A stretch of DNA of 34,963 nt from an uncultured Flavobacteriaceae bacterium (GCA_937936275.1 CALHCJ010000134.1:1-34963), one strand, 5' to 3'. Shown: positions 23,576 through 31,735, counted from the stretch's first letter. Notes: generated by a model from the sequence alone, not told the origin. Program-made: numbers and translations.

Positions 23576-25263
23576 CGCTTTGAAACTTCGAGTAATGCTA
23601 TATCATATTCATTTTCTAAAATAACTTTTCCATTTTCAACTAGAACTTCAGTTTCTGAATACGTGTCATAAAGTTTAGTGCCATCTCCGAAAAAACCTTT
23701 CACCCACAGTGATTTCTTTCCTTTTGGTAAATCTAATCCGACGACGACTTTATCTTTATAATCATCTTTCACATAAGTTCTGCTGAATACGTAAGGTTTT
23801 TTACCTAATCTTTTATGCTTTCCCGCTCCGATGGCAGGGTGCTGATCTCTAAATTGACCAACTTTTCTCCAGTGCTCTAGAATATTTTGGGTTTCGGAAT
23901 TATTTTTAATGTCTTCCCAATTCATAAACGATCTCAGGGTAGCATCTCCCTGCGTTCCTTCAATCGTTAAATCACGCGCACTTTCATCTCCGTAGTATAT
24001 CTGAGAAGTTCCTGGTGTAAGCAATAAAACGTTTGCAGTCTTGATAGGTTGTTGACGATCTTTATCAAACGGACTTCCATCATCATGAGAAGTCAAGTAA
24101 TTAACCACTCCTTTTCCTTTAAATTCAGTATGTAGTAGGGAGCTATATTTTTTGAAAATGGATTCGTAATCATTTTGAGCATCATTCTTTAAATCAAAAT
24201 TTATAAGACTATTAAATCCGTAGTCAAAATAGTCTACTTTTTTATCTCCAAAGTCAAAAGGCCTACCCCCCGAAATACCATAATTATATACTTCGCCCAT
24301 CATGTAGAACTCATTGTCATCTAAGACTTCTTTAGGATGGTTTTTCTTCCAATTTGCAAATGCTAAACCTGCTTGCTCTCGCAATTCAAGCCATGCCTTT
24401 TCATCGGCATGTTTCACCGTATCTACACGATACCCATCAATGCCCATATCTTTCACATAATCCGTAAGCCACTTAATTATATAGGCTCTGGGAGTTCTGG
24501 TATAACCGGTACGTTCAAAGAAAACGGCCAGCTCATCAAGTTCTGTGGTGAGGCGGCCTTCATCTTTCCATTTCGCCAAAAGCGCGTCAGGTAGTACAAC
24601 GGCTTCATCAGATTCCGTCAAGATATCTGGCAGATTTTTAACCAAAGCACAGCTTGTAGTATTCTCATAGGTAGTAAAACCACAAACAGGTTCTGTACGA
24701 ACCCACTCAGACGGCCAAACGGGATCTTCTTCTGTAACTGGTCCTGTATGATTTAAAACTACATCCATGAGCACTCGTATTCCTTTTCTATGTGCGGTTT
24801 TAATCATGATTTCTAAATCTTCCTTTGTTCCAAAGTTTGGATCTAGAGCGGTCCAGTCTTTGGTCCAATATCCATGATATCCATAAGTATTGCCCGTACC
24901 TTCATCCGTATCGCCATGTATTTGTTCAACAACAGGGGTGAACCAAATGGCATTCACGCCCAAATCAGTAAAATAATCTTCTTCTATCTTCTCTGTAATT
25001 CCTACAATATCGCCGCCCATGAAGCCACGGAGTTCTGCGGGAGTATTAGTTCTGTTTAGGGTAGTGTCGTTTTGGGTATTTCCATTATTAAAACGATCGG
25101 TAAGTAAGAAATAGATATTTGCTCCTTCCCAGACAAAAGGTGTTTCCCTTCGGAAGTCATCGGAAATTTTATTTGCTACATCTGCAACTTTTTTAGAAGT
25201 ATTTTGTTGTTTGCAAGAAACAAGTAGGAGTAAGGTGGCAAGAATAATGAGGCCCTTCTGCAT
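23572..25263 (-). CDS. Alpha-amylase family glycoside hydrolase (GH13), lipoprotein
   Basis: Secreted glucan hydrolase of 563 residues with a lipobox LLLVSC (Cys17). GH13 conserved regions are all visible: I MDVVLNH (166-172), II GYRVDTVKH with the nucleophile Asp281, III MMGEVYNYG with the acid/base Glu324, and IV YLTSHDDG with Asp394. A calcium-binding-type loop and a C-terminal beta domain (VGLDLPKGKKSLWVKGFFGDG) follow the barrel. It is anchored in the envelope, facing the periplasm or the surface. It is not in a polysaccharide utilisation locus: no SusC/SusD neighbours are present. The substrate is probably a linear alpha-glucan, but subfamily cannot be set by eye. Confidence 0.93.
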   Translation of the reverse strand: MQKGLIILATLLLLVSCKQQNTSKKVADVANKISDDFRRETPFVWEGANIYFLLTDRFNNGNTQNDTTLNRTNTPAELRGFMGGDIVGITEKIEEDYFTDLGVNAIWFTPVVEQIHGDTDEGTGNTYGYHGYWTKDWTALDPNFGTKEDLEIMIKTAHRKGIRVLMDVVLNHTGPVTEEDPVWPSEWVRTEPVCGFTTYENTTSCALVKNLPDILTESDEAVVLPDALLAKWKDEGRLTTELDELAVFFERTGYTRTPRAYIIKWLTDYVKDMGIDGYRVDTVKHADEKAWLELREQAGLAFANWKKNHPKEVLDDNEFYMMGEVYNYGISGGRPFDFGDKKVDYFDYGFNSLINFDLKNDAQNDYESIFKKYSSLLHTEFKGKGVVNYLTSHDDGSPFDKDRQQPIKTANVLLLTPGTSQIYYGDESARDLTIEGTQGDATLRSFMNWEDIKNNSETQNILEHWRKVGQFRDQHPAIGAGKHKRLGKKPYVFSRTYVKDDYKDKVVVGLDLPKGKKSLWVKGFFGDGTKLYDTYSETEVLVENGKVILENEYDIALLEVSKR

Positions 25264-25423
25264 TTTTAAATATTTTGTTTAAAGCTATAAAATGAAGATG
25301 GTATTATAAAATTTATTTAAGAAGATGTACCACGATTATTTTTTCTAAAGATAAATTTTGAAAAATTACTACAGAAGCTAAGTAGGTACAGCAATAATCA
25401 GGGAGAGAAGTATCACCTATAAA

Positions 25424-26221
25424 TTACTTCTTACTTTTTTTGTTTCTGTTGAGTACCTTAAAATCTTCATAACAACTGCTAATTGCATCTAAAATTTGAA
25501 GATCATTTGCTGTTTTTATAAATGATTTGGAATAGCTACAGTTGTTAAGAATGTCTTCAATATCAATCTTTTCGAGCTGTAATAACTCAGTGAGAGCTTC
25601 TCGATCAAATTTTGAGGCTAGTAAGTTTCTTATTTCATCGTCTTCTTTTACCTGCCTTAATTTTCGCATTTGAGCCGGCTTCTTACCAAAAAGGTTTCGC
25701 AGTAAATCTGCGGGATTTAAAATAGCACCAAGTACTTTAGTTACTGCACTAGGATTTTTGTTACCTGCTTCATAACCAACGGATAATCCCGATATACTGT
25801 ACTGGTAGGCATTATTAACAGGTAAATTTTTAACATCAATTTCTAAATAACCCGTTAATTGATATGGTCTAACAATAACTTCTTCTAAGGCATAAGCAAG
25901 TTCTGTCAAAGCTACTTTAGTATCTTTGAATTTGAACATGTCGTTGGTTACTCGAATCTTTTGTGTTTTAAAGCCAATATACGAAAAGTAAAGCGTGTCA
26001 TTTACCGCTGCACTAATGGTGAATTCTCCATTTTCGTTGGTAATTGTTCCTTTGACTTGATTTAAATTGACAATGTGTACACTTTCTAATGGACGTTCAC
26101 TTTGGGCGTTTATTACAATAGCATTAAACTCTTTACTATTCGTATTTTCATCTTCTTTTTCTTCTTGGGTGTATCCCAAAAAGCTTATCCCAATAAAAAA
26201 TAAGCATAAAATTTTCTTCAT
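25424..26221 (-). CDS. CarboxypepD_reg-like domain secreted protein
   Basis: A 265-residue exported protein (ATG at 26221; signal peptide to about residue 18, GISFLGYTQ). It begins with a carboxypeptidase-regulatory-like beta-sandwich: AIVINAQSERPLESVHIVNL, GTITNENGEFTI and YFSYIGFKTQ, then LTELAYALEEVIVRPYQLTG. This is the N-terminal module found on many TonB receptors, but here it is followed by a Lys-rich helical part and no barrel. Such stand-alone proteins are common in Flavobacteriaceae; function unknown. The frame upstream of 26221 opens only with a TTG. It has its own promoter region, since a terminator of the helicase lies just upstream of it. Confidence 0.85.
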   Translation of the reverse strand: MKKILCLFFIGISFLGYTQEEKEDENTNSKEFNAIVINAQSERPLESVHIVNLNQVKGTITNENGEFTISAAVNDTLYFSYIGFKTQKIRVTNDMFKFKDTKVALTELAYALEEVIVRPYQLTGYLEIDVKNLPVNNAYQYSISGLSVGYEAGNKNPSAVTKVLGAILNPADLLRNLFGKKPAQMRKLRQVKEDDEIRNLLASKFDREALTELLQLEKIDIEDILNNCSYSKSFIKTANDLQILDAISSCYEDFKVLNRNKKSKK

Positions 26222-26260
26222 TCGATCAGCTATCAATTGCTAAAAGTACTAAACAAAACA

Positions 26261-26286
26261 AAAAAATACGCCGAAGCGTATTTTTT
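26261..26286 (-). terminator. Terminator of the DEAD-box helicase gene
   Basis: Perfect 11-bp stem (AAAAAATACGC at 26261-26271, GCGTATTTTTT at 26276-26286) with a 4-base loop, giving a T run on either strand. It lies 22 bases after the helicase stop and separates it from the downstream secreted-protein gene. Confidence 0.88.
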
Positions 26287-26308
26287 AATATACAATTAAC
26301 AGGTGTCT

Positions 26309-28105
26309 TTAAAAGAAATTACTCTTTCTTTTCTTACTTCTTCGATTGCCTGAATTTTCGCTTTTGCCTTGGTTTCTATCTCTCTTTTTACTTCGGTCAC
26401 GACCTCCGCTACTTCTGCTATAGCTCCTATCTCGGCCACCACCACTACTTCGGCCACTTCGTTTGCGATCTCTACGACCACCTCCACCGCCAGGGTTTTT
26501 AGACACTTCTACATTTACAAATCTACCTTCTACCTTTAGGTCGGTAAAAGTTGCTAAAATTTTATCGGTAACAGCGGCATCAGTATTAAAGAATGAAAAA
26601 CTCTCTTTGACATCAACTTTGAATACATCATCTTGATTCAAGCCAACAGTATCTCGAATAAAATCTTTTAAAGACATCCAATCGTAACCATCTTTTTCAC
26701 CAACATTTACGAAATAACGTACTGACCCTGAAGTTGGTGTGTCACCGCGATTGCTTCTGTCGCGATCTCTACCTCCTGATTCTGAAGTGTTTAAATCTTT
26801 TGCCTTGTTGTAATAATTAAAGAAGCGTGTGAATTCAACCGAGACAATCTTTTTTATCAATTCTTCGCGATCTACATCTTTTAGCACATCATTAATTGCT
26901 GGAAGATAAGCCTCAACATCTTCATTAATCTCCGTATCTTTTATTTTATTGGCTAAATGGTAAAGCTGTATTTCGCAGATTTCCATTCCTGTTGGAATCT
27001 TTTTTGGTATGAATTTTTGCTGAATTTTATTCTCTATGGATTTTATTTTTCGCATTTCACTACGAGTAACAATAACCATAGAAATACCTGATTTACCAGC
27101 TCTCCCTGTTCGTCCACTTCGGTGTGTATATGTTTCAATCTCGTCAGGAAGTTGATAATTGATAACATGTGTAATGTCATCTACATCAATACCACGAGCG
27201 GCTACATCGGTCGCAACCAACATCTGTATTTGTTTCTTTCTGAAGGAGTTCATGACCAAATCTCTTTGGTTTTGACTTAAATCACCATGTAACGCACCAG
27301 CGCTATACCCATCTTCAATTAACTTTTCTGCAACTTTTTGAGTATCTCTTTTTGTTCGACAAAAGATTACCGCAAAAATGTCCGGATTGGTGTCTGCTAG
27401 TCTTTTTAAAGCGGGGTAGCGATCTCTACCGCCTACCACATAGTATTCATGCTGAACGGTCGAAGTACCTGCATTTTTGGTTCCAACAGTAATTTCTTGT
27501 GGATTGTGCATGAACTTTTTGGCTATGTGAGATACCTCTTTAGGCATTGTAGCCGAAAATAGCCAAGTAGATTTCTCGTCAGGCGTATTTGATAGAATAT
27601 CTTTAATATCTTCAAAAAAGCCCATATTCAACATTTCATCAGCTTCGTCAAGAACACAATAATCAATTTTTGAAATATCAACAAGTCGCCGGTTGATCAT
27701 ATCTTTCATACGACCTGGTGTGGCAACAATAATCTGTGCCCCTCTTTTTATTTGCCTCGCCTGCTCGGTAATGCTGGCACCACCATAAATAGCTACGGTA
27801 CTCACGTTTTTTTCGTATTTCGAATAGAGCTTGAGTTCGTTTGTGATTTGCAAACAAAGTTCACGAGTAGGAGAGAGAATTAAGCCTTGAGTGGTTCTAC
27901 TGTTGCTATCTATTTTTTGAATTAGAGGAAAACCAAATGCGGCGGTCTTTCCTGTACCCGTTTGCGCTAATGCAACTAAGTCAGTTTCTGTTTCTAATAG
28001 AATTGGAATTGCTTTTTCCTGTACTTCCGACGGGTTTTCAAATCCCAAATCGGCAACAGCATCTAATAGGGACTTGTCAAGCCCTAGTGCTTCAAATTTT
28101 TTCAT
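26309..28105 (-). CDS. deaD: DEAD-box ATP-dependent RNA helicase, DbpA-type RNA-binding domain
   Basis: RNA helicase of 598 residues. The core holds AQTGTGKT (47-54), PTREL, TPGR (129-132), DEAD (153-156), SAT (184-186) and, in the second RecA domain, HRSGRTGRAG. A C-terminal DbpA-like RNA-binding domain begins near SVRYFVNVGEKDGYDW and is followed by a basic Gly/Arg/Ser-rich tail of about 50 residues (GGGGGRRDRKR to KKRKSNFF). This architecture is that of DeaD/CsdA-type helicases, which act in ribosome assembly and cold adaptation. The gene has a candidate promoter about 110 bases upstream of the start, which would give a long leader. Confidence 0.94.
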   Translation of the reverse strand: MKKFEALGLDKSLLDAVADLGFENPSEVQEKAIPILLETETDLVALAQTGTGKTAAFGFPLIQKIDSNSRTTQGLILSPTRELCLQITNELKLYSKYEKNVSTVAIYGGASITEQARQIKRGAQIIVATPGRMKDMINRRLVDISKIDYCVLDEADEMLNMGFFEDIKDILSNTPDEKSTWLFSATMPKEVSHIAKKFMHNPQEITVGTKNAGTSTVQHEYYVVGGRDRYPALKRLADTNPDIFAVIFCRTKRDTQKVAEKLIEDGYSAGALHGDLSQNQRDLVMNSFRKKQIQMLVATDVAARGIDVDDITHVINYQLPDEIETYTHRSGRTGRAGKSGISMVIVTRSEMRKIKSIENKIQQKFIPKKIPTGMEICEIQLYHLANKIKDTEINEDVEAYLPAINDVLKDVDREELIKKIVSVEFTRFFNYYNKAKDLNTSESGGRDRDRSNRGDTPTSGSVRYFVNVGEKDGYDWMSLKDFIRDTVGLNQDDVFKVDVKESFSFFNTDAAVTDKILATFTDLKVEGRFVNVEVSKNPGGGGGRRDRKRSGRSSGGGRDRSYSRSSGGRDRSKKRDRNQGKSENSGNRRSKKRKSNFF

Positions 28106-28215
28106 AATGTGTTTTACGTTAATCGCAAATATGTCTGTTGCATAAGAGCGATTATCGATATAACCTATCAGGCTCGGCGCAACACATGCTATACTAGCGG
28201 CATTTATTAAAGCGG

Positions 28216-28223
28216 CAAAGGTA
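28216..28223 (-). promoter_or_regulatory. Putative -7 box for deaD
   Basis: On the minus strand this reads TACCTTTG, an exact TAnnTTTG match, with a TTTA 19 bases further upstream (28243-28246) as a possible -33 element. It implies a leader of roughly 100 bases before the deaD ATG at 28105. Confidence 0.45.
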
Positions 28224-28292
28224 CTGCTATTTATTGAAAGCGTAAAGTCTGGTTAATCTGGCTTTAAATTTAGGCTCTTTAAGAAGAGGGTG

Positions 28293-28880
28293 TTAAGTAG
28301 CGTTAGAAATAGATTTTAAATAATTTAGAAGTTCTTGAATAGCTCTACCACGGTGACTTATTTTGTTTTTGACATCCATAGAAAGTTCTGCAAAGGTTTG
28401 CTCGTAACCGAAAGGTTTGAAAATGGGATCATAACCAAATCCTGCTGAACCTCTTTTTGTCTTGATAATTTCACCCTTTACTTCTCCTGAAAAAAACAAG
28501 GTTTTCTCTTTTAGGTTTAACGCAATAACTGTTTTAAAATGAGCATTTCTATTGTTTATGGCTTGGAGTTCAAACAAGAGTTTTTGCATATTGTTTTCTG
28601 CACTTTTTTGTGGTCCAGCGTAACGCGCAGAGTAAACGCCAGGAGCACCATTTAGTGCATCAACTAAAAGGCCCGTGTCGTCTGCAAAACAGGGTAAGTC
28701 ATAGTTTTTAGTAACAAAATCAGCTTTTAGCTTTGCATTTCCCTCTAGGGTATCTGCCGTTTCTGGTATTTCTTGATCACAACCGATATCAGTTAAAGAA
28801 ACCAATTCAATATGCTGTGGTACTAACACTTTTACCTCATCGAATTTGTTTTGGTTATGAGTTGCAAAAACAAGTTTCAT
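28293..28880 (-). CDS. rdgB: dITP/XTP pyrophosphatase (non-canonical purine NTPase)
   Basis: House-cleaning enzyme that hydrolyses dITP, XTP and ITP to the monophosphates, keeping deaminated purines out of nucleic acids. From the ATG at 28880 it has 195 residues, with all the family motifs: [12 protein letters not shown] (5-16), [12 protein letters not shown] (66-77), [12 protein letters not shown] (78-89), GFGYDPIF and [11 protein letters not shown]. The frame runs further upstream only to a TTG; the ATG is the canonical start. It lies 187 bases from deaD on the same strand and diverges from a methyltransferase gene. Confidence 0.96.
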   Translation of the reverse strand: MKLVFATHNQNKFDEVKVLVPQHIELVSLTDIGCDQEIPETADTLEGNAKLKADFVTKNYDLPCFADDTGLLVDALNGAPGVYSARYAGPQKSAENNMQKLLFELQAINNRNAHFKTVIALNLKEKTLFFSGEVKGEIIKTKRGSAGFGYDPIFKPFGYEQTFAELSMDVKNKISHRGRAIQELLNYLKSISNAT

Positions 28881-28967
28881 AATATTTAAAGTTTGTATTG
28901 TATTTTTTAAGAAATGCGATTGAAACGCATCCAAAAATAGTAATTTTAAACCCTATAAAAACGCATT

Positions 28968-29420
28968 ATGAAATTGAAGGTCCCACCGGCATTGGTTTTA
29001 ATTGTATTCGGAGTATTGATGTATGTGCTAGCTCGATTGCTACCCGTTGGGTATTTTGATTTCTTCGGAAGAAGTTATTTGATGTATGCGTTGCTTATAA
29101 TATCAGGATGCATCGGTTTTATCGCGCTTTTTCAATTTTTCAGTACAAAAACAACAATTGACCCGACTACGCCTTCAAAAGCAACAAAACTTGTTACTTC
29201 TGGATTGTATCAATATTCTAGAAACCCGATGTATTTAGGTATGCTATTAGTGCTTTTAGCGTGGGGAATATGGCTGGGAAATGCGTTCAATGTTTTGCTT
29301 GCTGCGGGATTTGTGGCGTATATGAATAGATTTCAAATTATTCCAGAGGAAGCTGCCCTGCTGCAACTGTTTGATAAAGAATATAAACAATATTGTACGC
29401 TCGTTCGAAGATGGTTTTAA
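28968..29420 (+). CDS. Isoprenylcysteine/phospholipid methyltransferase-like membrane protein
   Basis: A 150-residue integral membrane protein with four to five hydrophobic segments. The signature of the isoprenylcysteine carboxyl methyltransferase / PEMT-like family is LVTSGLYQYSRNPMYLGMLL (about 79-98), which with EEAALLQLFDKEYKQYC (about 127-143) binds SAM. Bacterial members are of unknown substrate; no prenylated protein is expected. The sequence after its stop is a repeat-rich AT region ahead of satD. Confidence 0.87.
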   Translation: MKLKVPPALVLIVFGVLMYVLARLLPVGYFDFFGRSYLMYALLIISGCIGFIALFQFFSTKTTIDPTTPSKATKLVTSGLYQYSRNPMYLGMLLVLLAWGIWLGNAFNVLLAAGFVAYMNRFQIIPEEAALLQLFDKEYKQYCTLVRRWF

Positions 29421-29422
29421 TA

Positions 29423-29471
29423 TATAAACGAATATGCTAATAGTGAGTACTTATTAGTATATTCGCTTATA
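29423..29471. repeat. 49-bp imperfect palindrome upstream of satD
   Basis: CGAATATGCTAATA (29429-29442) faces TATTAGTATATTCG (29452-29465) with 13 Watson-Crick pairs and one G-U pair around a nine-base loop, and continues outward after one mismatch (TATAA / TTATA). There is no T run, and it is symmetrical. It could be a weak terminator of the methyltransferase gene or a protein-binding operator. Confidence 0.6.
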
Positions 29472-29532
29472 ATACTAAATTATTAGCTAATTAGCTTATA
29501 TATTCATATATTAGCGTTTTAGCTTATATATT
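29462..29532 (+). repeat. Phased direct repeats abutting the satD start
   Basis: TTAGCTTATATATT occurs exactly at 29491-29504 and 29519-29532, and a diverged copy (TTCGCTTATA) at 29462-29471, giving a period of 28-29 bases. TATTAGC also recurs near the end of each unit (29481, 29509). A perfect 12-bp palindrome AGCTAATTAGCT sits at 29485-29496. The last repeat ends at the base before the satD ATG. The arrangement looks like an operator array; the protein that binds it is unknown. Confidence 0.7.
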
Positions 29533-30144
29533 ATGATAGCAATAATCACTGGTGATATCATTAATTCTGAGGAACACAACGCTTCTGAATGGGTTGGTGC
29601 ACTTAAAAAACAATTTTCAAAATGGGGTGAATCTCCTTCTGATTGGGAGATTTATAGAGGTGATGAGTTTCAATTAAAACTATCACCAAAGAAAGCCTTG
29701 TGGGCCGCATTAGAGATCAAAGCCATTATTCGTTGTGTCAAAGATTTAGATGTTCGAATGGCGATTGGCATTGGCTCTGAGACTTTCAAGGGTGTTAGTG
29801 TGAGCGAATCAAACGGTAGCGCTTATCAACGTTCAGGGCGCATTTTTGAGACCTTAAAAGAAGATAAATTAAATCTTGCTATCGCCACAGGGAATACAAA
29901 AGAAGATGAAAGTTTAAACTTAATGCTTAAACTCGCCTTAGATTTTATGGATGAATGGACTTCCGTATCTGCTGAGATTGTCGCGATTGCTTTAGAAAAT
30001 CCGAAGTTAACGCAGCAAGAAATAGCCTCACAATTACATATTCAACAATCAGCTGTGAGTCAACGTCAGAAGAGGGCAAGGCTTGATCTCGTTATGGAAC
30101 TTCTAGCGTACTATCCTAAAACCGTAAAACGAATGAAGCCATGA
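29533..30144 (+). CDS. SatD family protein with C-terminal helix-turn-helix
   Basis: A 203-residue cytosolic protein of the SatD type, a family named from a streptococcal acid-tolerance operon with no proven activity. The N-terminal domain reads IITGDIINS (4-12), then YRGDEFQL (41-48), then VRMAIGIG (74-81). The order Asp8, RGDEF and the IGIG strand resembles the metal-binding Asp, GGDEF turn and SIG strand of GGDEF/class III cyclase palm domains (my observation, not established). The C-terminus LTQQEIASQLHIQQSAVSQR (159-178) is a helix-turn-helix of the sigma-region-4/LuxR-like kind. Its stop overlaps the DUF3307 start by 4 bases. The start codon directly follows a repeat array, suggesting autoregulation. 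Confidence 0.85.
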   Translation: MIAIITGDIINSEEHNASEWVGALKKQFSKWGESPSDWEIYRGDEFQLKLSPKKALWAALEIKAIIRCVKDLDVRMAIGIGSETFKGVSVSESNGSAYQRSGRIFETLKEDKLNLAIATGNTKEDESLNLMLKLALDFMDEWTSVSAEIVAIALENPKLTQQEIASQLHIQQSAVSQRQKRARLDLVMELLAYYPKTVKRMKP

Positions 30145-30839
30145 TCTTATTTACGAAGCTGTTACTAGCGCATTTGATTGGTGATTTTTTACTTCAGCCT
30201 AAGAAGTGGGTAAAAGATAAAGAGAAAAAGAAAGCTGCTTCAAAATATCTCTACCTTCATGTGCTACTACATTTTGCGGTTACTATGATCTTACTTTGGG
30301 ATTTTAGTTTTTGGAAAATCGCATTGTTTATTTTGATATCACATTATTTAATTGATCTATCAAAATTGTATGCCAACTCCTTGTTTAAGAACGAGAGCAT
30401 TCCCTTTTTTGTAGATCAAGTACTCCATATAATTGTTTTATATTGTTGTGCATACTTCGACAATTTATGGGAACACACCTCTTCTTTGTTTAAACAGTTA
30501 GATTGGACTTTAGTCACAGCAATTGTATTCGTAAGCTTTCCAGCGGCCATTATTATGGGAAAATTGTTAGAACCCATGTCTGAGAAATTAGAAATGGACC
30601 ACAAGTCATTGCCAAATGCTGGCAAATATATCGGAATCATAGAACGTCTTTTTGTACTCCTCTTTATTATCCTTGACCATTGGGAAGCTATTGGTCTTTT
30701 AATTACTGCTAAATCAGTTTTTCGTTTTAATGATTTAAAAGAAAGTAATAGTAGAAAGCTGACGGAGTATATTTTAATAGGCACTTTGATCAGTTTCGGA
30801 ATTGCTATTATTACAGGAGTCATTTACATTTCTTTATAA
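30141..30839 (+). CDS. DUF3307 multi-pass membrane protein
   Basis: A 232-residue integral membrane protein with about six hydrophobic segments. Conserved polar residues lie inside or next to the helices in a regular pattern: HLIGDFLLQ (His11, Asp15, Gln19), HVLLH (His40, His44), SHYLIDLSK (His68, Asp72) and VDQVLH (Asp92, Gln93, His96). This resembles intramembrane metal sites of hydrolase-like families such as YdjM (inference). The loop PNAGKYIGIIERL and the C-terminal RFNDLKESNSRKLTEY are other likely conserved parts. Function unknown. It is translationally coupled to SatD (4-base overlap) and followed after 12 bases by a secreted hydrolase gene. Confidence 0.85.
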   Translation: MILFTKLLLAHLIGDFLLQPKKWVKDKEKKKAASKYLYLHVLLHFAVTMILLWDFSFWKIALFILISHYLIDLSKLYANSLFKNESIPFFVDQVLHIIVLYCCAYFDNLWEHTSSLFKQLDWTLVTAIVFVSFPAAIIMGKLLEPMSEKLEMDHKSLPNAGKYIGIIERLFVLLFIILDHWEAIGLLITAKSVFRFNDLKESNSRKLTEYILIGTLISFGIAIITGVIYISL

Positions 30840-30851
30840 CCGCAAACAATC

Positions 30852-31631
30852 ATGAAGCTTTATTGTATTCTCTTTATTCTAGTGGCATCAAGTTTTTCTG
30901 CCTATGCACAAACTAAGTACTTCAATTCGTTTGACGATACGAAAATTGCTTACACTGATGAAGGTAACGGTACACCCATACTGCTTATTCACGGATTTAT
31001 TAACACTAAAGAATCTTGGGATAAAACCGCTTTGAAGAAAGATTTATTGGCCAAAGGTTATCGTGTTATTGCTCCTGACCTTCGTGGCAACGGGGACTCT
31101 GATAAGCCTCACGATGATGATGCCTATTCACAAGATGCTGAAGTGATTGATTTAATGTTTCTAATGGTAGAATTAAAACTAAGCAAATACTGGGCTGTCG
31201 GATATTCTAGAGGAAGTATCATCTTAGCAAAATTGTTAACAAAAGACAAAAGGCTTAAAAAAGCTGTGCTAGGCGGAATGGGTATTGATTTTACGAATCG
31301 AAATTGGGACAGACGTATAATGTTTAGAGATGCTTTTAATGGAAAAATAATAGAAGAGACCAAAGGTGCAGTTGAATATGCAAAGTCTATCGACGCTGAT
31401 TTAAAAAGTCTTTACTTACAGCAAAAACATCAATCAGTCACCACGAAAAGGCAGTTGCAATATGTAAAAGCAAAAGTGCTTGTTATAGCAGGTGACGAGG
31501 ATACAGACAATGGAGACCCTGAAGCACTACATCAAGCGATACCCAAAAGTAAATTTGAGATAGTTCAAGGCGATCATAACGGCACTTACAAAACAGAAGC
31601 TTTTTCAAAAGAGATACTATCCTTTTTTTAA
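30852..31631 (+). CDS. Secreted alpha/beta hydrolase
   Basis: A 259-residue exported enzyme with a signal peptide (cleavage after about residue 19, SFSAYAQ). Alpha/beta hydrolase motifs are the oxyanion-hole HGF (47-49), the nucleophile Ser119 in GYSRG, an acid in VIAGDEDTD (about 215-219) and His242 in GDHNG. The substrate is unknown; the fold covers esterases, lactonases and peptidases. It begins 12 bases after the DUF3307 stop, so it is probably in the satD transcript. No terminator is evident after it. Confidence 0.88.
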   Translation: MKLYCILFILVASSFSAYAQTKYFNSFDDTKIAYTDEGNGTPILLIHGFINTKESWDKTALKKDLLAKGYRVIAPDLRGNGDSDKPHDDDAYSQDAEVIDLMFLMVELKLSKYWAVGYSRGSIILAKLLTKDKRLKKAVLGGMGIDFTNRNWDRRIMFRDAFNGKIIEETKGAVEYAKSIDADLKSLYLQQKHQSVTTKRQLQYVKAKVLVIAGDEDTDNGDPEALHQAIPKSKFEIVQGDHNGTYKTEAFSKEILSFF

Positions 31632-31735
31632 AAAGCTAGATACTTCCATAACTATAATTTTCTTCTATATAAATGGCAATGTGTTACAGGGATAACTTTT
31701 GATAACATTACCAAAAGTCCATCCGAATAAATCTT

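Noticed and set aside
23572-25263. Polysaccharide utilisation locus around the alpha-amylase
   Set aside because: No SusC/SusD pair, regulator or second glycoside hydrolase lies nearby.
25406-25431. AGAAGTA/TACTTCT inverted repeat at the end of the CarboxypepD_reg-like gene
   Set aside because: It overlaps the stop codon, is short and AT-rich and has no T run, so it is not convincing as a terminator.
26296-26487. 63-codon minus-strand frame rich in Val, Glu and Ala
   Set aside because: It is an out-of-frame reading of the repetitive Gly/Arg-rich tail of the DEAD-box helicase.
30416-30823. 135-codon minus-strand frame opposite the DUF3307 gene
   Set aside because: The plus-strand frame has clear family motifs and operon coupling; the minus frame has none.
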